DNA of 64,000 nt, from contig JAJEKB010001372.1 of the NCBI GenBank assembly GCA_022393335.1, positions 92,189 through 156,188 of the forward strand, written 5' to 3'. Every line of letters starts with the position of its first letter. Positions within the stretch are counted from its first letter, which is position 1. The notes beneath the pieces are model-generated. The model was not told the DNA's origin, did not search any database, and was given only the letters and a program-made list of their open reading frames with translations. Positions 45,167-57,700 of the stretch are shown piece after piece. The position numbers and the translations under genes are program-made. Source of the stretch: Macrotrachela quadricornifera (lineage: Eukaryota; Rotifera; Eurotatoria; Philodinida; Philodinidae).

Positions 45167-47012
45167 TTTACAAGTTGAAAGTGAAAAGTTGATTTCGATG
45201 AATAATATAATAAATAGAGAAAAATACCTGTAATATAGAAAAAAATACGTCTGTATATATATATATATAAATTTCGAGAGAGAACACCGATTCTTATCTT
45301 TAACAGAAAGAAAAAAAATGAGTCCTTGATTTGTCAGCTATGAAATGAATAAGTAGAAAGAGAAATTAAAACTGATATGTTAAAAAATATATTCTCATGT
45401 ATCATTTATAATCCTAAAGATAAATTTTGCAAATAAAAACAAAATATTTACTGTTTCATGGTTAGTATTTACAAATCACAAAAGTTTTGTTTGATATATG
45501 ACTGTATAGATACAAAAATAGTTTTTCTTATTCTTCTTCGTCTATCTTGTTATATAAAATGATTCGTTGAGTTTAATGACCTATTATTTAATTTGCTAGA
45601 TGTCGACATTTCGTTCTATATTAAGAATTTTTTTTAGTGCTATCTGTCGATTTGACAATCGATTTGTGATAGACAATATCCAGTGTATGAGAAATATTTG
45701 TTTGATTTGTATTTTTAAAAACAATGTAGTATATGAATTGAATATTTTCAAAAGGTATGTATTAAAATTTTGAATCTATTCAGATATTATTTGATTAATT
45801 TGAATAAGTATAAATTATTATTTATCATTGAGTTTAAGTTAATCGAAATGCTTAGCAATTATATTTTGAATATTATTTTATGATGTATAAAACTAAATTA
45901 TTCTATTATGCTATGTAAGAACAAAAGATTTCAAAGATCATTATGTCAATAATTATTAAAAATTGTTCTATTTATTCGTTAGTCTTACTTATTTGAGATA
46001 TTGTTTTTATCACTTAATTAAACTAGACATTCAAAAATATAATTGATAAATTTAATGTATTCTGACAGATATCGATAACGTGATTATTAAATAGTTATTT
46101 AAAGGTTATAGTTAATCGTTTTCTTTTACGTGTAAGATGATAGATTCTTAGCAAAACTGATAATTTTTTTATGAAAGAATTATTCAAGTTATATTACAAA
46201 TAGATATTTACCATAGGATTCATTTAATATTCAGTATATATGTAAAAAAAAGCCTAGTTCGAAAAATGATGTCTGTATCAAATGTTAGACAAGCTATCTC
46301 ATTGAAATTTTTGATAACGTTAAGATTGTTTGTCAGCTTGATAATATAAAGACGAAACATTTCTTCTAATACTGATGTTGATTATACATTACATCATACA
46401 TAATAGATTATATACATATACGCATTAATGTATATTAAATCATCCATCTCAAAACAGTTTCATTGATAAAATCTTTTCTTTCAATTTAATAATTGTTACT
46501 TATAGAGTTAAAATGGTGTCAGATGTTATTATGGAAAGAAGTACTATTCTTTTATTGAATATTTAAAATAAAAGTATTCTATATGAATACAATTGAGACA
46601 ACTATCATGTATACATTATTATGTCTAAGATCAAATTTCAAAATAAAAGATAAAAATTCTTATTAAAAGATTTTCTTCATAATGACATTTAATACAACAT
46701 GATTGGTATATTAATTGCTATTTTTATCCACTTAAAAAAAAAAATTTTATTATTATATAAATCTTACGTAGAAGAGCACTAAGAATTGTAAAATTCAAGT
46801 TGTTTTTATCGCTCTTCTTTCTTCTTAAACTTTATGTTTTTCTTTCGATGCATTGTATGCATAAAATATACCGTAGAAATGATGACTATAGAAACACTAA
46901 AAACCATACCTTTTTCTTTTTTTTTTTATTATTTGCATTCTGTTTCGATGACATCTGATTCAAACATTGTAAAATTTTGTTTTAGATTACATTCAACTTA
47001 AATTTTAATAAT
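45167..47012. other. Intergenic, nothing recognised
   Basis: AT-rich, about 1.85 kb between a minus-strand start and a plus-strand start, so promoters of both should lie here. A TA tract at 45256-45270. No other structure. Confidence 0.4.
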
Positions 47013-47468
47013 ATGCATATATTAATTAATTGTTTAATTGTTTTATTAAGTGAGTATTTTTATTTAAATTAAATCATTAAAAAAAATCATATATGAAATA
47101 TTTTATTAGTCGTTGGAATATCGAATATAGAATCTATGAATGTAAACAAAACAAATCAATCATGGAATAAAATACAAAATAATCAAGAAGATTCAATAAT
47201 AAAAATTCAAATATCATTTGATATTGATGAATCATCATTACCAAATGAATCTTCAAGATTTTGTATACCTTTCTATAGTTGTTCATCATATGTTAATGGA
47301 ACTTCATGTGTTATTTTAGTAGCATTTATTATTTTAGCTGTTTGTTGTCGTTATCATTGTTCAGAATATTGTGATATTAAAAATGAACTTGATCGTTATG
47401 CATTACAGAGATCAAAAAGATATTCACAAAAACAAGATTTTCAATTTGAGAGAAATGATTTAGTTTAA
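47013..47468 (+). CDS. Small type I membrane protein
   Basis: Two exons (47013-47049 and 47110-47468, 60-nt intron, phase 1) give 131 residues. The first exon and junction encode a signal peptide (MHILINCLIVLLIVGIS). A short ectodomain with N-glycosylation candidates (NKT, NQS, NES, NGT) and two to four cysteines follows, then a membrane span (SCVILVAFIILAVCCRYHC) and a basic cytoplasmic tail. Without the first exon the signal peptide would be missed. The family is not recognised; it could be a small receptor-like or accessory subunit. Confidence 0.65.
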
Positions 47469-48277
47469 TCTTGTATTGATCTTTATATGAAGAGAAAGAT
47501 CTTGCTTTTAACAATCATTATTAATTGTGATAATTATTTTTATATGACTATATATTTTTTTTAATGTTGTCATTTAATGAATTATTTATTGTTCCTTTTA
47601 TTTTTATATTTATCTAATTTTCTTTTTTTTTTTCGCTGTCAATCAACGGTTGAACCGTTTTATGAACATAGCTGTAGATATTTCTTTTTTCGTTCATTAT
47701 TATGTGCCGATATATTGTTGTTAGATATATATCATTGATTGATCTTTATAAGAAGAAAAAAAAAATATATCGAACTGTTATTATTACAATACTTATGTAT
47801 TATAATGAGAGAATAAGATTACATCATATATATTGTTAAGATAGAACGAATCAGATATTGAACTTGACAGGCTCTCGTTTACATGATTCAGCAATCATTA
47901 TTTACCTATAATTAATACATTTTTGTTATTTTTTTATATTTCATATAGGAAAAAAGAAAGATTAGTACTACTATGCCTCTGATTTTAACAACTATAACAT
48001 ATATATATATAATCAATACATCTATTATTCTTTCGTTTTCTATCAATTCTATTTATCTACCCTTCGATGTTAAAACATATTCATCTTTAGATTATGAAAT
48101 CACAGACATATAAAAAAAATGAATGAAAGGCGTCATATGTATTCATCCCACCGATATAATATGATTCATCAACATATAACTCCTTTCATATATCTATTCA
48201 TTCTTTTTATTATTCTTTAGATATATATATAAGTTAATTGTTTTTACGTGAAAAAAATTTACTAATCAATATTTACT
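47469..48277. other. Intergenic, nothing recognised
   Basis: AT-rich flank between two plus-strand genes, with short TA and poly-T tracts only. Confidence 0.4.
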
Positions 48278-50126
48278 ATGGGTGGTGTAAAAAGTTGTTT
48301 TCCAACACCAATTGATAAGATACATACATTACGTCGTCGTCGTCGTCGTCATGTATTAACAAAAACAAAATATAATCAAACAGAATCAAATATTCCAATT
48401 AATACAAATACAAATAATAATAATAATAATAATAATGCAATAAATCTAAATTATGCATCTGAAGATGAACTATTAATGTTACCTGGTATAACTCGTCAAA
48501 TAGCTCAAAATATTCTTCAATATCGTCAATTAAATCATGGTTTTAAACAAATCAATGAACTTTTATATATTAGTGGAATTAATCATGATTTATTTGAACA
48601 TATACATTCTGATATATCAATTGATTCATCTTTTCAAAATCAATTGAATAAAAAACAAGAAATTATTAATCTTAATTTAGCAACATATGATCAATTATGT
48701 AGTATACCTGGTTTAACACCAATACTTATAAAACGAATAATTGAACGTCGTGAACGAAAAGGATCATTTCGTTTTGTTGAAGATTTACTTAAAATTAAAG
48801 GAATTGATTATATTATTTTAGCTAGTATTCGTTCATATATTACAGTTGATTATCTTCAAATACCAATATCAGTTAGTGAATCATCAATACTTGAACCATC
48901 TATAAATAATCTTTATCCAACATTAAATAAAAATAAAAATAATAATAATATAACATCAGATACACTTTCTCTTGCATCATTATTATTAGAAACTTTACCA
49001 CCAGAATTACAATCAATACTTCTTTCATCACCTCCACAGCGTCCATCATCAATTTGTAATAATAGACAAACATATTTTCGTTTTGCTTCATGGAATTTAC
49101 AACAATTAACAAATGATAAAGTACAAAATCCAGGTGTAAAAGAAGTTATTTGTCGAATTATTCTTGAAAATAAGTAATAATCATAATTTTTATTAATACT
49201 ACATAATTCTTTTTTTTTTGTATTTAGTTTTTCATTAATTGGTATACAAGAAATTGGAAATAAAGAAGCACTTGGTTATATAATTGAAGAATTAAATAAT
49301 CCAACAATACCTTTAATAAAAGATTGGCCAAAACGTCATAATGGAAAATGGAGATATACAATTAGTAATGTTTCTGGTCGAATGTTTCAAGTAAGATAAT
49401 TTATAAATACAAAAAAAATGAAATAATATTTTATTTATATTAAAAAAATTAGGGAAATGAATATTTTGGTTTTATATATGATGAATCAATTGGAATTGAA
49501 TTAAAAAGATCTTCATTATTACCAATTAAAAATTATTTTACACGTTCACCTTATATTGTTATATTTCGTCTATATAATAAATATGAATTTGTTTTTGTTA
49601 ATATACATTTAAAAGCACGACGATTAGATGAAAATGAAAATGAAAGAACAAAAGATGAAGCTTTATCATTATCAATATTGGCAGAAGCTATGAATGATAC
49701 TTTTGGTAAGATTTAAATATTATAGAAAAAAAAACGAAAGCAAAAGAAAATTTTTTTTTATTAATTAAAGAACAAAAAAATGTCGTTATATTTGGTGATT
49801 TTAATATTGTACCAACGGCATTAGAATTTAATGCATTAGTTCAACGTAATTATTCGTATATAATTAAACAAAATACAAATATTAGTTTAAAAACACCACA
49901 GGGATCAATATGTATTGATAATATATGGCTTTCTGCTGAAGCGAAAGCTTTAAGTACAGGTAAAATTTAATTTTTATATTTAATAAATAAAAATTTTTTA
50001 TTATATTTAGAAAAATCAGGTGTTGTTCGAGATAATCTTACTAGTATGTGGATTCCTGCTGGTTGGACATGGGGTGGTTTAGTTAGTGATCATTGTCCGA
50101 TTTGGGTTGAATTTGATTTATCATAA
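48278..50126 (+). CDS. EEPD1: EEPD1-like HhH and endonuclease/exonuclease/phosphatase protein
   Basis: Five exons (48278-49173, 49228-49390, 49453-49705, 49771-49959, 50011-50126) join in phase into 538 residues, close to human EEPD1 (569). The N-terminus MGGVKSC has the Gly2 and nearby Cys expected for myristoylation and palmitoylation. Two ComEA-like helix-hairpin-helix modules follow: INLNYASEDELLMLPGITRQ (about 54-110) and INLNLATYDQLCSIPGLTP (about 128-190). The EEP nuclease domain runs from FRFASWNLQQ to the end, with the metal-binding and catalytic motifs GIQEIG, VFGDFN and VSDHCPIW. In vertebrates EEPD1 cleaves stalled replication forks and promotes end resection; a membrane role in cholesterol efflux is also described. 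A poly-Asn stretch lies at about 42-52. Confidence 0.9.
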
Positions 50127-50334
50127 GAAAAAAAAAATCGACAAAATAATTTTCATTTATGTGCAATAGAATTCTTTGACATAGTTTTTTTTTTGCTATT
50201 GGATTTACTTAACACTGTTTAATATGTAAAGCAATATTTTGTTTTAATATATAAATAATAATCTTTTCTTGTTTTTTTTTTATAAAAAAAAATAAGAGTA
50301 ATATATAATATATAACTTTAGATCTCTATGAATT

Positions 50335-51554
50335 ATGTCTAATCAGATACCTGTAAGTGATGTTTTTGTATCGAATGAATTTTATTGTAAGATATTTATT
50401 TGTTAAATAATAAAAGGTTCTTTATACAGAACAAAAGACAAAGAAAGTTAAAATATGGTTAGATGGATATTTAGTACCATGTTTAACATTAAATTCGGTA
50501 TGAATAAATGCTTTTTTTTTAATAAAATTTTTATAATGATTAAACATTTTTAGGCACGTTTGATATCTGCTGGTAAACATGAAATTGATGTTGTTTTTTA
50601 TTCAAGTATTGATGATGTAAATGAAATAAAAAAAAAAAAGACTTTATCTTAAGAAAATAAAAAAAAAATTTTTATATATAAGATTAAGCCTGGAAGAGAA
50701 TTCGAAACTGATCGATATTTAATTACTGTTGAAGAAAGTCTGGATGATAAACAACCTTGTCCTCGACCAAGTTTTGCTGTTAATGATCCAACAATGAAAA
50801 ATAAACCAAAATCAGCAGTATGTATATAAAAAAAAATATTCAATAAAAATTTTTTTATTTATTCATTTAATTTAGACATTTATACCACCACGTTTCGTAC
50901 CGAAAACAGAATTACCACCAGCACCAATGTCTTTATTAGAGAGACATAATCCAAATCAATGGGGTTATGCTGGAATGACAACAGCTATGAAACGTAGTGC
51001 TTATATTGATGATAACGATAATAATTCTAGTCATGTATCAAAAATAACAAAATCTTCAAATTTTATACCACCAAAATTTCAAAAACATGAATCGATTCAA
51101 TCTGAAGAATTACAACAACAATCATATTTATTACCTTCTTCTACTCGTACTGAAGAACAACCTGGTTTAATAAATGATGCACTTATTTCTCGATTAATGA
51201 ATAAATCATCTTCTAAAGAAATGTGAATATTTAATAGAAAAAAATTTTTTCAATATTAATTATTTCTTATTTAGTAAATCATCACCAATCAAACAATCGT
51301 CACATATCTCTTGGTCAACTTGGGATGATAAAAAATCTGATGATGAAGATTCTAATGTAACTTCAATACCTCATAATGAAAATATTCTTCAACAATTACC
51401 ATCTACAAAACAAACTTATGATTGGCATAGTTTAGTTAAATCAACAAAACACAATTGTCAAATAAATAATCAAACAAATGTTTCAGAAACAATGCCAAAT
51501 TTTGATTTTGATGATAATTCTTTCGATACATTATTTGATAATATTAACGAATAG
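50335..51554 (+). CDS. DUF2439 protein, Mte1/Dbl2/ZGRF1 N-terminal type
   Basis: Six exons (50335-50352, 50417-50497, 50554-50616, 50683-50817, 50876-51222, 51275-51554) give 307 residues. Residues about 7-75 form the DUF2439 domain: VLYTEQKTKKVKIWLDGYL, ARLISAGKHEIDVVFY, then KPGREFETDRYLITVEES. This domain is shared by yeast Mte1, fission-yeast Dbl2 and the N-terminus of the helicase ZGRF1, all working with Mph1/FANCM-type helicases on D-loops and at forks. The rest is disordered with PPRF-type motifs (TFIPPRFVP, NFIPPKF) and an acidic, aromatic tail (NFDFDDNSFDTLFD). No helicase domain follows, so it resembles Mte1 and Dbl2 rather than ZGRF1. The first exon is only 18 nt. It lies 208 bp after the EEPD1-like gene and 157 bp tail to tail with the PARP gene. 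Confidence 0.8.
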
Positions 51555-51711
51555 TTATGTCAATCATGTCAGATGTTTTTTTTCTTATGTTCATAAAGAT
51601 TTTATTTTCATCATAATAAAAAAATAAAACACATTCAAATACAAAACAACATATAGTTTTAAAATAAAATATCTCGATTATATTAGTTTTAATTGAACTT
51701 AAAAAAAAGTT

Positions 51712-54700
51712 CTAACGACGAAATTGCACAAGATAACGAAGAGCAACTTGTGCTTCATTATAAACTATATATTCATTATAATTAAGACCCCAATAATTAA
51801 CACCAAAATCTTTATTATCAATCAATTGACCAAGTGGTATTTGTACACCTAAAATAATAAAGAATTTTTTATTTAAGAAAATATCTATTGTTTTTTTTTC
51901 ATTTGAAAAATCATACCGGAATTTTGAACAATTGTATGTTTTGGATCAGGTATGCGTCGACCAACAGCTTTTCGACTTTGAAATCGTTTTAAATCGAGTG
52001 GTTTATCTTCGTCATCATCATCATCACTTTGATCATCATTATCATCATCATCATTATTTCGAGGTATACCAGTTTGTTTAATATTACCTAAAGCAACTTC
52101 ACATAAAAGCATAAAACATCGTTCACTATCATTTTGTTTAACACCAGAACAATAACCAAGACTTTTTTGAAATGTATCAGCTGTATAAATTCCCTATAGA
52201 AATAAAAATAAAGATTAAATTCAACTATCATTTATAAGAAATTTTCATTACTGTTCCAAATAAATTTCCATGCATTGTTGCAACCAACGATCCAGCAAGA
52301 AGTCCTAAATTTAAAAAATATTCTTAAAAAAAAAATCAAACAAGAAATAATAAAAATACCTCGAGTTAGTATACTAATTAAATTACAAATACCAGTTCCA
52401 TGCCATAATAAATAATGATTATCAAGATTACAATTCATTAATCGTTCATCTTCATTAGGTCGTGCAATTTTAAATATTTGCTCTACTTGTATATTCTGTG
52501 CACTAGCCCATATATAACGTAAAATATACTGTGAATCAATATCATCCTTATTTAAAGCTTCAAATTGACAATTCATTGATTTATATAAATAATCTAATGG
52601 TGAAATATGTTTTACATTTGCTTGTGCACCTAATAAAATTTTATATGATAATTCAAGTTCAAATAAATCATCAAGTGTTTTTTCTTGTTGTTTTAACATA
52701 TTAGCATTATCAATAACAGGCAATTTTTCATCTGAATAACCATTCATTGGTATTAATGAATAATATTCATTTGTATATTGATAAAGAGATTCAAAAATTA
52801 ATTTTATTTCATTTTTATAATCAGATGTTCTGTTACCTTCATTTTCCGTAGTAAATTTTTCTTTTTTTTCAATAGTTTCTTTTATTTTTATTAATAAATT
52901 ACGTGCTTTTTCTAATGTTTCACGTTTTAATTGTGATACAGGCATCCATTCAACATCTAATTGAGTTTTATGAATATTTGTACGAATAGCTTGACGATTA
53001 ATTAATGTTCGCAGAAAATTTTTGTAACTAGACGATTGAAGTTGTGATGATGGATATGCATTTTCATCTTGTAACATATCAAAATCAATAGGTACATCTG
53101 ATTTTTTTTTCATTGTATGTTCATTTAATTGTACTAATGAATATTTTTTTGGTTTTGTTTCAAATTGATCTATATCTTTCCATAAATTTCCAGTTTTTTC
53201 TCGAAAAACTTTTAAGAATTCTTTTCGACATTCATCTAATGTTGAAAATGGAGTTAATTGATATTGTCCACCACCATCACCAATTCTACCCCAACGTGTA
53301 AATAAGAAAAATAGATTATTTTTACTTTTATGTTTAATAATTTGCATTCGATAATAATTATATAAACCATGTATACCATAACCAGCATCAGTCTTTGTAA
53401 GACGTATATCATATGGTTGATTTATATCTGTATCAATTAAAATTTCACCTGTAAAACTCATACCTGATAATCGATCAACTTTATATATAATACCAGTTTT
53501 ATTCATTGGATGTGATGAAATATATTCATCAATTAAATTTTGAGCATCATTATAAAAATCTGGTTTATCTAAAAGTTTTTTATTTGGATCATTTATATGA
53601 AATTTTTCTTTGGTTGTTTTTATTAAACTTGATTTTTTATTAATTAATTTTGTTAATTCATCATATAAATGTTGATAATTATTTCTGTTACTATATTGTA
53701 ATGGTGTTAAATTATGAACATCAGTCATTGTTAATGATGCACCACATGAATGAAGTAAATGAAGTAATTTAATATTATTTCTATATGAACCATTAGAAAA
53801 TGGTTGTACTAAATGATGAATACAATTACGTTTATCAATATCAATTGCATCTAAATTAAGTAATGATGTTTGTTTAAAATTTTTCGATTTAGTTTTATTT
53901 GATGTTTCATTTATATTGGTATTAGAAGTTGTTGTTGCACCAAGAAAAAATTTTCGAGGTCGAGCTCTAGGTGCACGACCTCGTTGAAAAGTTAATTTTT
54001 GCGGGTTTGATGTTTCTTGTTCATCATCGAGAGAATAATCTTTATTTAGAAGTAATTTAACTATATCAATATTGTTCTGTAACGAAAACAAAAAAAAGAG
54101 AAGTAAATAAAAATATTAAATTTAATTTACCTGACGAACAGCATACATTAATGGTGTTTGTTTATTTTCATCAGGAAAATTAACATCAGCATTAAGTTCA
54201 AGTAAAAATTTAACTAATTGAAAATTATTATGAACAATTGCATGAATTAATGGTGTTGTTGCTATATTATCAGAATCTATTGTTGGATAAGATAAATCAT
54301 TATCTATTGGATGAATATAACCAAATGATAATGGATTAAGTGCTATTTTATTATTATAATAACATAAATGATTTAATTGTTTTCCTGATGTTATTAATAA
54401 ACGAATATTATCATTTGAAAATGTTGTTTTATATGGTAATGACCAAAATAATAAACAAGCAGCTGTATTATCAAATGAATCAATTTCTTCTAAATTAAAT
54501 TTTGATGAATATGTTTGTTTTAAAAAATTAATTAATATAAAATTTTGTTTAACACATGCATAATGTAATGGATATGAACCATATTTATCAGGTATATTCC
54601 AATTAATATTATATTCATGAAATAATGTAAGAATTTGTTTTAATATATTTTCATCATATTCATTTATATTAGAAATTAAATGAAATAAATTTTGTTTATC

Positions 54701-57700
54701 AATATTTGTTTCATTAAAAATAAAATCATCTTTTAAACGTAATAAAAGACGAAGAACAAGATTAAGTTTATTATTTAATATAGAACCTTCAATTATTTGA
54801 ATATAATTTAAATGAAAACGATTAATATCATTTAAAATTAATGATAATGCACCTTGCCAATCACGTTCAATTATTAAATATATTAATGAATATTGATTAT
54901 ATTCTTTTGAACTTTTTATTTCACTATATTTCCATTTCCAAATATCTTTTGATAATTTTTCTTTTTTTTTACAATTTTTATTTGATGATTTTAATTCAGA
55001 TTTTGTTGATGTTGAATCACATATAGGAATATTATGTAATTTTCCAAGATTAATATCAATAGATTGTTGAAGAAATGTAATAAATAAATTAAGATGATCT
55101 GATGCTATACAACTTCCTATTATGGAATTAGATAAATTATTTTCAATGAATAAACTAGCATTATGTTGTTGTAAAAGCATTACACATACAGTAGAACATT
55201 TAATCTAAAGAGAAAAAAAAAAGATTTAAGAAATTTCTTTTTTCTTTTTATTTATACAAAACAAAAAATAACACTTACTACAGCTAAATGTAACGGTGTA
55301 TCACCTTGATTATTTTTTGTATCAAGTAATTTATAATTCATTGATTTCATAAGTAAAACACATAATTCAACAGGATCATTACTAATATTTTTATTTAAAA
55401 AAACATTATGTAATGGTATATTTCCTAAATTATCTTTCATCATTAAATCACTTCCATTTTCAATTAATAATTTTTCAACATCAATTATTGCATCAATTGT
55501 ACCTAAATTAAAATAAATAGCTATATGTAATGGTGTACGTTGAGATTTTCCTTGAATATTTAATGTATTATTTGTTATTAATTTTAATTTTTTAATAAAT
55601 ATATTTAATATATCTATATAATCATTTGTACGATTTGATGTTTGTAAATAATAATGTATTGCTTGATTATTTTGATAATCAGACGATGATATATTACATT
55701 GTTTATGTTCTAATAAACTACGTATTATAGGTAATAATTGTAATTTACATGCTAAAATTAATGGTGTTTGTTGATTTTCATCTGAAATATTTGATGTTGA
55801 TAAATTAATATTACATAATGAATTTTCGATTAACATTTGTGCTAATTTAATTTGTTTACGATGAATTGCTTCTAATAATGGTGTACGATAAGTTTTATAA
55901 TGAAGAACATTAAGATTTTTTGTTTTTTTAAGAAAAATTTCTAATGGATGATTGATTGTTGTATCAATGAATGAAAGAGTTTGTAATAAAGAAAAGATAC
56001 TTGTTTTATTTGGTTTTAAATTAGATGTTTCATTATCTATAGTAGTAGTAACATCCATTGATTGAGGATTTTCATTTGATATTTTTTGTTTTTTATCATT
56101 TTTTTCTTCATCTTCATCTTCATCTTCTTCATTTTCTTCTTCTTCTTCTTCTTCATTTTCGTCACTATCATCATCATTTTTTCCTTTTCCAATAGTTTTT
56201 TCCAATTTATCTACTAATTTTATTTCACAATCAGGATCGCATTCAGCTGATTCAAGACAATATTTAATCATTTGAACAATTGATTCATATTGTTTTTTTA
56301 AATGTTCTGTACCAGTTGAAGACTAAATAAAATATTTATTTATTTTTATCTATTTAATCGAATTTTAGTTTTTTACTTTATGTTTTTTACAAAATTCACT
56401 AAATTTTGAAGCACAATAATGAAATGGTGTTTGACCATTATTATCACATATTTGACCCATTTTTTTAATTTCATCATCAATAGGCTAAAAAAGAAATATA
56501 TTTTTTACAAAAAGAAATTTTTTTATATAAATAAACATACTAATTTAAATAATGCTTGAATAAGATTATGTTTATCACATTGTTTTGCAAAATAATGTAA
56601 AAGTGTTTTACCATCTTGACTTATATCAGAATTAATATTCATCTTAGCATTATCAATTAAATAATCAATAAGAATAAAATTTTGTGTTTCAAGAGCAATC
56701 ATTAAAGGTGATTGAGATTTATTATTCATTTTATTTGGATCACATTTATTATTAAGAAGAATTTTAGCCATTTTAGAATAATTATCATGAAGAGCTTTTT
56801 GTGCATCTTCATCCTAGTAGAAAAATAGAAGAATATTTAAAAAAAAAGAAAAGCGAATTATCTAATATATCTATCTTACCATATGATGTTCATTTTGACT
56901 TGAGACATTTGCAGCTAAATAATGAAACTAAAATAATACAAAAAAAATAATAAATTATAAATATATAACATTTTTTAAAACAACTATAACTTACAGCATT
57001 GTTTCCATTACCATCTGTAGCTGTACAATCAGCTTTATGTTTGATTATAACATATTCAAGTTGTTCTGCAGCTGATGATGATACTTCAAGACTAACAGTT
57101 AACATAACTAATGTTAAACCATCATCAGTTTTAAAATTAATATCTGCATTATGTTCTGTAAGAAGATAATCACAAAGACCAAAATGTCCTTTTAAAAATC
57201 CTGCTGCTAAACAAGTTGTTTGCCATGAATTAACACAATTTAAATCTGCTCCTGCTTCAATTAATAATTGTGCACAAAAATACCATCCATATGCCATCGC
57301 ATAATGTAATGCTGTATTTAATGATGAATCAAATACATTTGCATTGCTACCCAAACGAAGTAAATATGAAACAATATCTGCATTACCACACATACATGCA
57401 TGTATAAGTGGTGTTCGTTTAAAACGATCACGAGCTTCAATTTTTGCACCTTTTTCAATTAAATATTTAACTATATTTAAATAACCTTTTTGACAAGCTA
57501 ACATTAATGGTGTTAATTTTCCTGATGATGTACTCGTTGGACAATCAACATTTGCCTCATATTCAATTAAAACTTTGACACAATCCTAAACAAATTAGAT
57601 TTAAAAAAAATTTTTTTTATGTTCAAAATAGTTTATATACCAAATGATTATTAAGAACAGCTAAATGTAAAGGATAAAAACGTGATTTATTCATTCGATT

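Noticed and set aside
48900..49112. Minus-strand 70-codon frame
   Set aside because: Antisense of EEPD1-like exon 1.
50353..50416. Reading on through the GTAAGT after MSNQIP in the DUF2439 gene
   Set aside because: It loses the VLYTEQK start of the domain; splicing at 50352/50417 keeps it in phase.
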